The notes: generated by a model from the letters alone, not told the origin. DNA of 64,000 bases from Lachnospiraceae oral taxon 107 str. F0167 (GCA_000209465.1 GL890590.1:5853-69852); one strand, 5' to 3'. Numbered from the stretch's first letter, positions 17,195 to 26,227 are shown. Translations and numbers: made by a program.

Positions 17195-18109
17195 ATGAGA
17201 AACTTAGACAAGTACAAGGGAGTCATTCCGGCATTTTATGCATGTTATGATGATAAGGGAGAAATCAGCCCTGAAAGAGTAAGAGCACTGACAGAATATT
17301 TCGTTGACAAAAAGGTAAAAGGTGTATATGTAAACGGTTCTTCAGGTGAGTGTATATATCAGAGCGTGGAAGACAGAAAAGTTGTTCTTGAGAATGTAAT
17401 GAAGGTTAAGGGAAATCTTACTATAATAAATCATATCGCTTGTAATAACACAAAGGATGGTATGGAACTGGCGGCTCATGCAAAGGAGCTTGGTGTAGAT
17501 GCTGTTGCGGCTATTCCTCCTATATATTTTAAGCTTCCCGAGTATGCTATCGCAGAGTATTGGAATGACTACAGCAGTGCTGCTCCCGGTACCGATTTTA
17601 TTATTTACAATATTCCACAGCTTGCAGGTGTGGCTTTAAGCAGAGGCCTTTATGCAAAGATGCGTGAAAATAAAAATGTTATAGGTGTAAAGAATTCTTC
17701 CATGCCTGTATTTGATATACAGGGATTTGTAAGAGACGGTGGAGAGGATTATATTGTATTTAACGGTCCTGATGAGCAGTTTGTTTCAGGCAGAGTAATC
17801 GGTGCCAAGGCGGGTATAGGTGGAACATATGGTGCAATGCCTGAGCTTTTCCTTGCCATGGATGAGTGTATAAATAATAGTGATATGAAAAGAGCCAATG
17901 AAATCCAGTACTGTGTAAATGATATCATTGCAAAGCTTACATCAGGACATGGAAATATGTATGCTATGATAAAGGAAGTGCTTAGAATCAATGAAGGTCT
18001 TGATATAGGTAGTGTAAGAAAACCTTTGGTTGCACTTAACAGTGATGACAAAGAAATTGCAAAATCAGCTGCAAAGATGATTGTTGATGCTAAAAAGAAA
18101 TTTCTATGA
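17195..18109 (+). CDS. nanA: N-acetylneuraminate lyase (DHDPS/NAL superfamily)
   Basis: A 304-residue class I aldolase of the DapA/NanA superfamily that splits N-acetylneuraminate into pyruvate and N-acetylmannosamine. The pyruvate-binding motif is NGSSGECIYQS, the Schiff-base lysine is in VIGVKNSS (residue 166, close to Lys165 of the E. coli enzyme) and the active-site tyrosine is in IIYNIPQLAG. GECIYQS rather than GEA resembles the lyases of Gram-positive sialic-acid operons more than DapA. AAGGAGGA precedes the ATG. The adjacent ROK kinase supports sialic-acid catabolism. A related keto-acid aldolase is the alternative. Confidence 0.82.
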   Translation: MRNLDKYKGVIPAFYACYDDKGEISPERVRALTEYFVDKKVKGVYVNGSSGECIYQSVEDRKVVLENVMKVKGNLTIINHIACNNTKDGMELAAHAKELGVDAVAAIPPIYFKLPEYAIAEYWNDYSSAAPGTDFIIYNIPQLAGVALSRGLYAKMRENKNVIGVKNSSMPVFDIQGFVRDGGEDYIVFNGPDEQFVSGRVIGAKAGIGGTYGAMPELFLAMDECINNSDMKRANEIQYCVNDIIAKLTSGHGNMYAMIKEVLRINEGLDIGSVRKPLVALNSDDKEIAKSAAKMIVDAKKKFL

Positions 18110-19056
18110 TGAATAAAGTATATTTAGGTATTGATATAGGCGGAACTGCGGCAAAGTTCGGACTTGTGGATGAGGATGGCAATATACTTCACAGGGATGA
18201 GTTCTCGGTATCCTTTGACGGATATGAAACACCTATACTGAAAACCGTTTTGGAAAAAACAGAATATTTTGTTGCCTCAGGCGGTCTTAGTTTCAGAGAT
18301 ATATCAGGAATCGGAGTATCAGCCACAGGACAGATAGATTCTGTGAACGGTGAGGTTATCGGAAGTGCCGGACATATCAAAAACTGGGTAGGTTCAAAGA
18401 TAAAAGAAAGTTTTGAAAAGAAATATTCTATAAAGACCATTGTTATAAATGATGCAAACAGTGCCGCTCTCGGTGAAAAATGGATAGGAGCGGGAAAAGG
18501 CTATAAGGATATAGTTGCTGTCACTATAGGCACGGGAGTAGGAGGCGGAATCATAGTTGATGATAAGATCTTACTTGGAAAAAGGGGACTGGCAGGAGAG
18601 ATAGGTCATATAGTGATACATGGAAGTGGAGAGAGTTGTTCCTGCGGCAATGCGGGCTGCCTTGAAAAGTATGCTTCCACAACTGCACTTGTAAGAAAAG
18701 TCGCAAAACTGCAAAAAGAAGATCCTACGGCTTTTCCAAAAGATTTTGAGGAAAATCTCAATGGAAGAAAGATATTTGACGCTCTGAAAGGAAACAGCCT
18801 GTTGGAGAAAGCCGTAGATAATTGGGTGGATGATATTTCACTCGGAATCATTTCGCTTGTGCATATATTTAATCCTGAACTGGTGATAATAGGCGGCGGA
18901 GTAAGCGGCAGAAAAGAGTTTATAGAAGTCTTAAGTAAAAGGGTGAATGAAAAGATAATGCCCAGATTTTTGGAAGGTCTTGAAATAGTGCCTGCAAAAC
19001 TGGGGAATGACGCAGGTCTTATAGGAGCAATATATTATTTAATAGAAAATAAATAA
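18106..19056 (+). CDS. nanK: ROK-family kinase, probable N-acetylmannosamine kinase
   Basis: A 316-residue ROK protein. The phosphate-1 motif is GIDIGGTAAKFGLVDEDG, the second ATP motif is VTIGTGVGGGI and the zinc-binding signature is SCSCGNAGCLEKYAS. Its start overlaps the nanA stop as ATGA, so the two are translationally coupled. In this context its likely job is to phosphorylate N-acetylmannosamine made by the lyase. ROK members include glucokinases, so specificity rests on neighbourhood. An epimerase (NanE) and the deacetylase/deaminase of the rest of the pathway are not in the window. Confidence 0.82.
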   Translation: MMNKVYLGIDIGGTAAKFGLVDEDGNILHRDEFSVSFDGYETPILKTVLEKTEYFVASGGLSFRDISGIGVSATGQIDSVNGEVIGSAGHIKNWVGSKIKESFEKKYSIKTIVINDANSAALGEKWIGAGKGYKDIVAVTIGTGVGGGIIVDDKILLGKRGLAGEIGHIVIHGSGESCSCGNAGCLEKYASTTALVRKVAKLQKEDPTAFPKDFEENLNGRKIFDALKGNSLLEKAVDNWVDDISLGIISLVHIFNPELVIIGGGVSGRKEFIEVLSKRVNEKIMPRFLEGLEIVPAKLGNDAGLIGAIYYLIENK

Positions 19057-19159
19057 AAAGGGGCTGTCGCAATACAGATAAATAATGTTCAATATCGGTA
19101 GTTTGAATTTATATTCTACCATAGTTTGGGCATTATATTATTAAAGCGACAGCCTCTTT
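19056..19159. terminator. Convergent terminator with an unusually long loop
   Basis: AAAAGGGGCTGTCGC (19056-19070) pairs with GCGACAGCCTCTTTT (19145-19159), 14 of 15 bp. It lies between the convergent nanK and trpB-like genes and would serve both. The 74-base loop is far longer than in a normal terminator. Confidence 0.6.
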
Positions 19160-19177
19160 TTAATGCAAAATTAGATA

Positions 19178-20542
19178 TTAATCTACTTTCGGCAGCATAT
19201 CGGCATATTTTTTTAGTTCCTCATCACTTGGTACAGTATCATCCATTTTTCCGTCATGGAATTTTTCATAAGCAACCATATCAAAATATCCTGTTCCTGT
19301 AAGACCGAATACAATGGTCTTTTCCTCACCGCTCTCTTTACATTTCTTAGCTTCTTCAATAGCCGCATATATAGCATGTGAGCTCTCGGGAGCAGGTAGA
19401 ATACCCTCAATTCTTGCAAAATATTCAGCAGCTTTAAATACATCAGTCTGATTTACGCATGCTGCTTCCATATAACCGTCATGATAGAGCTGCGAAAGTG
19501 TGGAGCTCATTCCATGATATCTAAGACCGCCTGCATGGCTTGGAGACGGAATAAAATCACTGCCAAGAGTATACATCTTTGAAAGAGGAGTCATCATACC
19601 TGTATCGCAGAAGTCATAGGCAAAGGTACCTCTTGTAAAGCTTGGACATGATGCCGGCTCTATGGCAATTATTCTTACATCACTTTCACCTCTTAGCTTT
19701 TCGCCCATAAAAGGAGATATAAGACCGCCAAGATTTGAGCCTCCGCCTGCACATCCTATTATAATATCAGGCTTGATATTATATTTATCAAGTGCCGCCT
19801 TAGTTTCAAGACCTATGATGGATTGATGCAGCAAAACCTGATTAAGTACGCTACCCAGAACATATCTGTAACCGTCTGTAGTTGTAGCTTTTTCCACTGC
19901 CTCCGATATAGCACATCCAAGACTTCCTGTAGTGCCCGGATGTTTTTTTAGTATCCTTCTTCCCACCTCTGTTTCCATAGACGGTGAAGGTGTAACAGTG
20001 GCACCATATGTTCTCATAACCTCACGCCTAAAGGGCTTTTGCTCATAAGATACCTTAACCATATATACCTTACAATCAAGCCCGAAGTATGCACATGCCA
20101 TAGAAAGAGCTGTGCCCCATTGTCCTGCACCGGTCTCGGTAGTAACACCTTTTAATCTCTGCTCCTTTGCATAGTAGGCTTGTGCTATAGCTGAATTCAG
20201 CTTATGACTTCCGCTGGTATTATTTCCCTCAAATTTATAATAAATCTTTGCAGGAGTACCGAGTTTTTCCTCAAGACAGTATGCCCTGACAAGCGGAGCC
20301 GGTCTGTACATTCTGTAAAATGCTCTAATCTCTTCAGGTATCTCAAAATAAGCTGTGGTATCATCAAGCTCCTGCTTAACAAGCTCATCACAAAATACAT
20401 TTGCCAATTCTTCATATGTCACAGGCTTATGTGTGCCCGGATTTAAAAGCGGAGCCGGTTTGTTCTTCATATCAGCCCTCATATTATACCAATATTTCGG
20501 CATCTCATTTTCTTCTAAATAAATCTTATAAGGTATATCCAT
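19178..20542 (-). CDS. TrpB2-type tryptophan synthase beta-like PLP enzyme
   Basis: A ~454-residue PLP-dependent enzyme of the long TrpB2 class. The PLP lysine lies in GSHKLNSAIAQAYYAKEQ, the activity motif ETGAGQWGTALS follows, and the phosphate-cup glycines are in CAGGGSNLGG. The extended N-terminus (YLEENEMPKYWYNMRAD) is typical of TrpB2, not TrpB1. The start is ATG 20542, behind GAAAGGAGAG. It stands alone, with no trpA or other trp gene near, so it may use free indole (salvage) or serve in another tryptophan route. A palindrome inside its promoter suggests its own regulation. Confidence 0.87.
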   Translation of the reverse strand: MDIPYKIYLEENEMPKYWYNMRADMKNKPAPLLNPGTHKPVTYEELANVFCDELVKQELDDTTAYFEIPEEIRAFYRMYRPAPLVRAYCLEEKLGTPAKIYYKFEGNNTSGSHKLNSAIAQAYYAKEQRLKGVTTETGAGQWGTALSMACAYFGLDCKVYMVKVSYEQKPFRREVMRTYGATVTPSPSMETEVGRRILKKHPGTTGSLGCAISEAVEKATTTDGYRYVLGSVLNQVLLHQSIIGLETKAALDKYNIKPDIIIGCAGGGSNLGGLISPFMGEKLRGESDVRIIAIEPASCPSFTRGTFAYDFCDTGMMTPLSKMYTLGSDFIPSPSHAGGLRYHGMSSTLSQLYHDGYMEAACVNQTDVFKAAEYFARIEGILPAPESSHAIYAAIEEAKKCKESGEEKTIVFGLTGTGYFDMVAYEKFHDGKMDDTVPSDEELKKYADMLPKVD

Positions 20543-20591
20543 ACACTCTCCTTTCATACATATCTGCCTTTAGGCAAATATCACTTAGTAA

Positions 20592-20620
20592 AGTATACAT
20601 TGATATGTATATCAAGTCCA
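20592..20620 (-). promoter_or_regulatory. Candidate trpB promoter with operator in the spacer
   Basis: On the minus strand TGGACT, a 17-base spacer and TATACT. The spacer is mostly a 16-base palindrome with 7-bp arms, TTGATAT-AC-ATATCAA (20600-20615), where a bound repressor would block RNA polymerase. Confidence 0.5.
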
Positions 20621-20817
20621 GAGAAGAATTGGTGAACTTTAATAAATACAAAGAAAAACACTTTCAGCAGGAACAAGTAAAATTTATACTTTGTACAAAA
20701 ACAGTGTTAATATAGAAAAAAACACCTTATTATGGTATATTTAAAGCATTATAACAGCTGTGAATATTATATTCAGTAGATATATGTACAAAGATCAAGA
20801 AATAAGGGTGACTGCAA

Positions 20818-21675
20818 TTGTTTGACAATATAAGATTTAATTTTTTGTATATCGATACATACTCTTTCGGCAAAAACTGGGTGTATCCGGAAAGCACGGT
20901 GCCATACAATATGCTTCGATATATAGAATCGGGGAGCGGAACTTTTTTTATAGACAATGAAGAATTTATTGTAGGTAAATCCCAGATAGTTTATATACCG
21001 AAAGGGAGTAAACTATCATGTTATACGACGGGAAATATTTTTTCATTTACAAGTATCAGATTTACAAATTCGGTATATTTTGAGGGGGGAGATTTTTTAA
21101 AGGATTATTACGGCATTCCAAATGTGATGGACGGAGCGGAGGAAAAAGTCTTTTTCGAGAAAATATACCATTATATAAAGGACGAAGATCCTGCAAGAAT
21201 GTTTTTTGTAAGAGGTTATATGGAACTTTTGATAGGCAGTTTAATATCAAAGGTGAGTAGGATGAATCCTGAACAGGCTATGAAAATTAAAAGGTCTGAG
21301 GAGTATACATCTGAGAATTTGGTGAGTAGAATAAAAAAGGCAACAACAAAAATAGACAGCAGGATACAGACAGTGCTGGATTATGTGATTTTACATCCGT
21401 TTGAGGAATATACACCACAAATACTTGCGGATATGGCTGATTTAAGTAAGCAAAGATTCAGTTCATTGTTTAAGGAACAGCTGGGTAAATCACCAATGGT
21501 TTATATAAAGGATTTGAAACTGACAACAGCGGCAAGAAAACTTCTTGTAAGTAATGCATCCATAAATGATATAGCCTACAGTACAGGATATAAAGATCCC
21601 AACTATTTTATCAGAGAATTTAAGGAGGCATTCGGCTATACTCCAAGACAGTATCGTTTAGCTGCAAAAGAATAA
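20818..21675 (+). CDS. AraC-family transcriptional regulator
   Basis: A 285-residue regulator starting at TTG with AAGGGTG upstream. The N-terminal ~150 residues form a cupin-like sensor domain (YIESGSGTFFIDNEEFIVGKSQIVYIPKGSKL). The C-terminal ~100 residues hold the two AraC helix-turn-helix units, with the signature INDIAYSTGYKDPNYFIREFKEAFGYTPRQYR split over the second. It lies between the nanA-nanK pair and the transporter genes and reads toward the latter, so control of sialic-acid-type sugar uptake is likely. It could also act on the divergent trpB-like gene, but nothing links them functionally. Confidence 0.88.
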   Translation: MFDNIRFNFLYIDTYSFGKNWVYPESTVPYNMLRYIESGSGTFFIDNEEFIVGKSQIVYIPKGSKLSCYTTGNIFSFTSIRFTNSVYFEGGDFLKDYYGIPNVMDGAEEKVFFEKIYHYIKDEDPARMFFVRGYMELLIGSLISKVSRMNPEQAMKIKRSEEYTSENLVSRIKKATTKIDSRIQTVLDYVILHPFEEYTPQILADMADLSKQRFSSLFKEQLGKSPMVYIKDLKLTTAARKLLVSNASINDIAYSTGYKDPNYFIREFKEAFGYTPRQYRLAAKE

Positions 21676-21723
21676 TTTGAGCATTATGTGCTATTTATAA
21701 GTGTTAAGCACAAAAATATTTAT

Positions 21724-21773
21724 AAAAAAACAGGCATTTTCTTGTTTATTTACATAGAAATGCCTGTTTTATT
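21724..21773 (+). terminator. Terminator after the AraC gene
   Basis: AAAACAGGCATTT pairs with AAATGCCTGTTTT across a short AT loop and is followed by ATTTT. It separates the regulator from the transporter operon. Confidence 0.75.
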
Positions 21774-21908
21774 TTCATGTAAGAAAATAATGGAATGTTC
21801 AAAATTTAACTAAATAAGATTATTTAATAAGTGTATTATGCTACTATTGAGATTATACTTTATAGAAAAATAACAAAAAATATAATATAATAACACTATC
21901 AATAACAT

Positions 21909-21948
21909 TTATCACAAATGAGCGTATAAATATTTATTATTGTGATAA
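21909..21948. promoter_or_regulatory. Inverted repeat ahead of the second sugar transporter
   Basis: TTATCACAA (21909-21917) and TTGTGATAA (21940-21948) are exact inverted copies 22 bases apart, ending 25 bases before the binding-protein start. The arms share TTATCACA with the nanA upstream palindrome, consistent with a common regulator. Confidence 0.55.
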
Positions 21949-21973
21949 GAACATAAAACTTAATGGAGGCAAT

Positions 21974-23323
21974 ATGAAAAAAAGATTTTTAAGCGGATTA
22001 TTAGCAGCAGTGTTAGCGGCATCATCACTTGCAGCCTGTGGAGGCGGTAAAAATACTAAAACAAATGAAGCGGATACTCAGACTGAGGAAGCTAAAGAGC
22101 TGGACGGTGAAATCACATTCTGGCATTCATTTACACAGGGGCCAAGACTTGAGGTTATACAAAAGGCGGCAGATAATTTTATGCAGGAGAACCCGAAGGT
22201 TAAGATAAATATAGAGACTTTCTCATGGGGAGATTTTTACACAAAGTGGACTACAGGACTTGCATCAGGTAATGTACCTGATATGAGTACGGCACTTCCA
22301 AGCCATGTAGTGGAGATGATGGATTCGGAAGCGGTGGTTCCTTTGGATGATCTTATTGACAGTATAGGAAGAGACAGATTTGCAAAAACTGCGCTTTCAG
22401 AGGGTGAAAAAGATGGAGCCTGCTATTCAATACCTTTATACTCACATGCGCAGGTTATGTGGTACAGAAAGGATCTTCTTGAAGCAGCCAATCTTGAAGT
22501 ACCGCAGACATGGGAGGAGTTTGCAGTTGCTGCAAAGGCTCTTACAAAGGACGGAGTATACGGATGCTCTTTCCCATGCGGCTCAAATGATTTGATGGCA
22601 ACAAGATTTTTAAACTTCTATGTTCGCAGTGCAGGCGGAAGCCTTTTAACAGAGGATTTAAAGGCAAATCTCACAAGCAAAGAAGCTATAGACGGAATAA
22701 ATTTCTGGTTGGATATTTATAAAAACTGTTCACCACAGGATTCTGTGAATTATGCAGTACTTGATCAGGCGAATTTATATTATCAGGGAAAGACGGCATT
22801 TGACTTTAACAGCGGATTCCAGATTTCGGGTGTTAAGACAAACTCACCGGATTTGGAGAGCCAAATCTCATGTGCATTACTACCTAAGATAAAGGCTGAT
22901 GATCCTGATTATGGTGCTGAAACATCCAATATTCCAATGGTGGTATGGGCAAAATCAGAGCATCCTGAAATATGCAAGGCATTTATGAAAACATTGTATG
23001 ATACTGAAACATATACAGACTTTTTAGCTGCGACTCCGGTAGGAATGCTTCCGGCAATAACCGGTATCTCAGATTCGGAAAAATACAAATCAAATGAAAC
23101 TGTTCAGAAGTTTGCTAAGGAAGAGGAAGTAATTTCCAAGGCAGTACAAATGGGTACGGCAATCGGTTTTGAACATGGCCCAAGTGTACAGGCAGGTCTT
23201 TTAACATCGCAGGGAATAATTGAAGGAATGTTCCAGGATATCATAACAAATGGTACAGATGTAAACACCGCAGCCAAAACTGCTGAAGATAAGCTAAATG
23301 AGATATTTGAATCAGTACAATAA
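21974..23323 (+). CDS. Sugar ABC transporter substrate-binding lipoprotein (sialic-acid-type locus)
   Basis: A 449-residue family-1 solute-binding protein. It has a lipoprotein signal peptide with LAAC (cysteine 22), then a short GGGKN linker and the binding fold (ITFWHSFTQGPR near residue 45, MWYRKDLLEAANLEVPQTWEEF in the middle). TGGAGG precedes the ATG. It lies in the same region as nanA/nanK and an oxidoreductase, so sialic acid or its 2,7-anhydro form is the most attractive ligand. That is context-based; the fold alone only shows a sugar. Confidence 0.9.
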   Translation: MKKRFLSGLLAAVLAASSLAACGGGKNTKTNEADTQTEEAKELDGEITFWHSFTQGPRLEVIQKAADNFMQENPKVKINIETFSWGDFYTKWTTGLASGNVPDMSTALPSHVVEMMDSEAVVPLDDLIDSIGRDRFAKTALSEGEKDGACYSIPLYSHAQVMWYRKDLLEAANLEVPQTWEEFAVAAKALTKDGVYGCSFPCGSNDLMATRFLNFYVRSAGGSLLTEDLKANLTSKEAIDGINFWLDIYKNCSPQDSVNYAVLDQANLYYQGKTAFDFNSGFQISGVKTNSPDLESQISCALLPKIKADDPDYGAETSNIPMVVWAKSEHPEICKAFMKTLYDTETYTDFLAATPVGMLPAITGISDSEKYKSNETVQKFAKEEEVISKAVQMGTAIGFEHGPSVQAGLLTSQGIIEGMFQDIITNGTDVNTAAKTAEDKLNEIFESVQ

Positions 23324-23331
23324 TGAAACCT

Positions 23332-23361
23332 AATGCCCCGTTTGCTATCGGGGCATTTTTT
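23332..23361 (+). terminator. Intercistronic terminator between binding protein and permease
   Basis: AATGCCCCG (23332-23340) pairs with CGGGGCATT (23349-23357), followed by a T-run. It is a full intrinsic terminator inside an operon, so only a fraction of transcripts should reach the permeases. Confidence 0.8.
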
Positions 23362-23378
23362 AGAAAGGAGGAAGCTTG

Positions 23379-24266
23379 ATGCGAGATAAGATAAAAGCGA
23401 ATTATTCAAGATGGTTGTTTGTACTGCCCGCCTTAATAATTGTCGGAGCCTTACTTATTTATCCTATTTTTTCAAGTTCGTATTTCAGTTTGACAACTAA
23501 GCATTTGACAAAGCCGAATTATAAATTTATAGGATTAAAAAATTATATTTCAATACTTTCGGACTCCAATTTTTATAAAGCATTTTTAATTTCTATAATG
23601 TGGACGGTATTTTCCTTGCTTGGACAAATCGCCATAGGATTTAGTGCAGCATTGGCATTACACAGAGTAAAGCGTTTTAAAGGAGTCTACAGGATATTGC
23701 TGATTATACCTTGGGCATTTCCGTCAATAGTAATAGCGCTTGCATGGAAATGGATTCTAAACGGTGTATCAGGATTTATTCCAAATTTACTTATGAATCT
23801 GGGATTTACTTCAAGCCTGCCACAGTTTTTAAGTGACGGAGGTCTTGTATTCGGAACACTTATATTTATAAATATATGGTTCGGTGCACCGATGATAATG
23901 GTCAATGTATTATCTGCACTCCAAACCATACCTACAGACCAGTACGAGGCGGCTCAGATTGACGGGGCAAGCAAATTGCAGCAGTTTAAACATATCACAT
24001 TGCCACATATCAAGGTGGTTGTGGGATTGCTTGTGGTCTTAAGAACAATTTGGGTTTTTAATAACTTTGACTTGATTTATTTGATAACAGGAGGCGGACC
24101 TGCAAATGCAACTACAACAGTACCTATATATGCCTACAACATGGGCTGGGGTACAAAGCTGCTTGGCAAATCATCAGCGGTAACAATGCTGTTGCTTATG
24201 TTCTTGATGATTATCTGTACGCTGTATTTTAAGGTCATAGACAGATGGGAAAAGGAGAATAAGTGA
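23379..24266 (+). CDS. Sugar ABC transporter permease (MalF-type)
   Basis: A ~295-residue permease with six membrane segments (first: LFVLPALIIVGALLIYPIF) and the EAA loop YEAAQIDGASKLQQFKHITLP. AAAGGAGG precedes TTG 23376 and ATG 23379; the ATG is preferred. It follows the intraoperonic terminator and overlaps the next permease by four bases (GTGA). Confidence 0.92.
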   Translation: MRDKIKANYSRWLFVLPALIIVGALLIYPIFSSSYFSLTTKHLTKPNYKFIGLKNYISILSDSNFYKAFLISIMWTVFSLLGQIAIGFSAALALHRVKRFKGVYRILLIIPWAFPSIVIALAWKWILNGVSGFIPNLLMNLGFTSSLPQFLSDGGLVFGTLIFINIWFGAPMIMVNVLSALQTIPTDQYEAAQIDGASKLQQFKHITLPHIKVVVGLLVVLRTIWVFNNFDLIYLITGGGPANATTTVPIYAYNMGWGTKLLGKSSAVTMLLLMFLMIICTLYFKVIDRWEKENK

Positions 24267-25102
24267 TAATGGGAAAGATTAAAGAAAAAATCGGAAGTAT
24301 AGTTTGTCATTTTTATCTTATTATTTTATCAGTTATTGCATTCTTCCCATTGGTATGGGTAATACTTTCCTCGGTAAAGGCATCAGGGGAGTTGACTTCC
24401 AACCCGACTTCTTTTTTACCTAAGGAATTTACTTTAGCTAATTATAAGAATGTAATAGATAATCTGGGATTTGCAGTTAATATCGGAAACAGCTTGATTA
24501 TTGCTCTAATTACCACAGTGATTGCAATAACGGTATCCTCTATGGCGGCATACGGCATAGTAAGGTTTTTCCCGAAGTTTGGAAATATTATGTCAAGAGT
24601 TTTGGTAACGACATATATGTTTCCGCCTATACTTCTTGCCATACCGTATTCCCTTGTAATGGCAAAGATAGGACTTACAAATACAAGAGTCGGTTTAATA
24701 ATAGTATATTTATCATTCAGTGTACCTTATGCGGTATGGATGCTGGTGGGATTTTTTAAAACAGTGCCGATCGGTATAGAAGAGGCTGCAAGAGTGGACG
24801 GGGCAAATAAGCTTGTTACTTTTGTGAGAATAGTATTGCCTCTTGTAGCTCCGGGTATAGTGGCAACTGCAATATATACATTTATCAATGCGTGGAATGA
24901 ATTTTTATACTCATTGATTCTTATAAACAGTACAAATTTAATGACGGTTTCAGTAGCTTTAAAGTCTTTACAGGGTGCGGAAATCCTTGATTGGGGAAGT
25001 ATGATGGCTGCATCTACAATAGTTGTTATTCCATCTGTGGTATTCTTTACATTTATACAAAGATATATTGCAGGCGGTATGACTGAAGGCTCAGTAAAAT
25101 AA
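24263..25102 (+). CDS. Sugar ABC transporter permease (MalG-type)
   Basis: A 279-residue permease with six membrane segments and the EAA loop EEAARVDGANKLVTFVRIVLP; the family motif NAWNEFLYS follows. GTG at 24263 lies five bases after AAGGAG and overlaps the upstream stop; ATG 24269 is the alternative start. As in the first sugar locus, no ATPase subunit is encoded next to it. Confidence 0.92.
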   Translation: MIMGKIKEKIGSIVCHFYLIILSVIAFFPLVWVILSSVKASGELTSNPTSFLPKEFTLANYKNVIDNLGFAVNIGNSLIIALITTVIAITVSSMAAYGIVRFFPKFGNIMSRVLVTTYMFPPILLAIPYSLVMAKIGLTNTRVGLIIVYLSFSVPYAVWMLVGFFKTVPIGIEEAARVDGANKLVTFVRIVLPLVAPGIVATAIYTFINAWNEFLYSLILINSTNLMTVSVALKSLQGAEILDWGSMMAASTIVVIPSVVFFTFIQRYIAGGMTEGSVK

Positions 25103-25120
25103 AATGGAGGAGTTTTTTAA

Positions 25121-26227
25121 ATGGACAGAATTGGATATGCACTTGTAGGAACAGGATATTTCGGTGCGGAGCTAGGCAGAATAATGAATGAGCAGGAGAA
25201 TGCAAAAATAGTTGCAGTTCTTGATCCGAATAATGCCGAGGAAATAGCAAAAGAGTTAAACTGTGATGTTGAAACGGATTTGGATAAATTATACAGCAGA
25301 AGTGATGTTACTGCGGTTATTGTTGCCTCACCTAATTACTTACATAAGGAGCCTGTAATAAAGGCGGCAGAGCATGGTGTTCATGTATTCTGTGAAAAGC
25401 CTATAGCACTTTCTTACAATGATTGTGATGAGATGGTAAGAACCTGTGAGGAGCATGGTGTAAGATTTATGGCAGGTCATGTTATGAACTTCTTTAAGGG
25501 TGTAAGATATGCAAAGAAGCTTATCAATGACGGAGTTATAGGAGATGTGCTTTATTGTCATTCCGCAAGAAACGGATGGGAAGAGCCACAGGAGAGTATA
25601 AGCTGGAAGAAAATCCGTGAAAAATCAGGAGGACATTTATATCATCATATACATGAGCTTGACTGCATTCAGTTTATAATGGGTGAGCCTGAGAAAGTAA
25701 CAATGATGGGCGGAAATGTAGCACATCAGGGTGAGGAATTCGGTGATGAGGATGATATGCTTTTTATAAGCCTTGAATTTCCAGGTAAAAAGTTTGCAGT
25801 ACTTGAATATGGCTCGGCATTTCGTTGGCCACAGCATTATGTGCTTATACAGGGAACAAAGGGCGCCATAAAGATTGATATGTATGATTGTGGAGGTACT
25901 TTAAGAGTAGGAGATAAAGAAGAGTACTTCCTTGTACATGAAACAAAGGAAGAAGATGATGACCGTACAAGAATTTATCACGGAACGGAGATGGACGGTG
26001 CTATTATGTATGGAAAGCCGGGTAAGAAACCTCCTATGTGGCTGCACAGTATTATGAAGAATGAAATGAAATTCTTTAATGATGTAATGCATGGGGCTAA
26101 AGTCAGTGATGAGTTTATGCCTCTTCTTACAGGAAAAGCTGCCAGAGCGGCTATTGCGACAGCTGATGCGCTTACAATATCAATTAATGAAGACAGAAAG
26201 GTAAGCTTATCAGAGATCAAAAGATAG
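25121..26227 (+). CDS. Gfo/Idh/MocA oxidoreductase, candidate NanOx
   Basis: A 368-residue NAD(P)-dependent oxidoreductase. The Rossmann motif is ALVGTGYFGAELGR, the conserved substrate-binding CEKPIAL motif follows, and the catalytic region reads GGHLYHHIHELDCIQF. ATGGAGGAG precedes the ATG. It is the last gene of the transporter operon. Oxidoreductases of this family paired with sialic-acid genes (RgNanOx of Ruminococcus gnavus, YjhC of E. coli) turn 2,7-anhydro-Neu5Ac into Neu5Ac. That function fits here because nanA and nanK lie 6 kb upstream, but specificity is inferred from neighbourhood. Confidence 0.82.
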   Translation: MDRIGYALVGTGYFGAELGRIMNEQENAKIVAVLDPNNAEEIAKELNCDVETDLDKLYSRSDVTAVIVASPNYLHKEPVIKAAEHGVHVFCEKPIALSYNDCDEMVRTCEEHGVRFMAGHVMNFFKGVRYAKKLINDGVIGDVLYCHSARNGWEEPQESISWKKIREKSGGHLYHHIHELDCIQFIMGEPEKVTMMGGNVAHQGEEFGDEDDMLFISLEFPGKKFAVLEYGSAFRWPQHYVLIQGTKGAIKIDMYDCGGTLRVGDKEEYFLVHETKEEDDDRTRIYHGTEMDGAIMYGKPGKKPPMWLHSIMKNEMKFFNDVMHGAKVSDEFMPLLTGKAARAAIATADALTISINEDRKVSLSEIKR

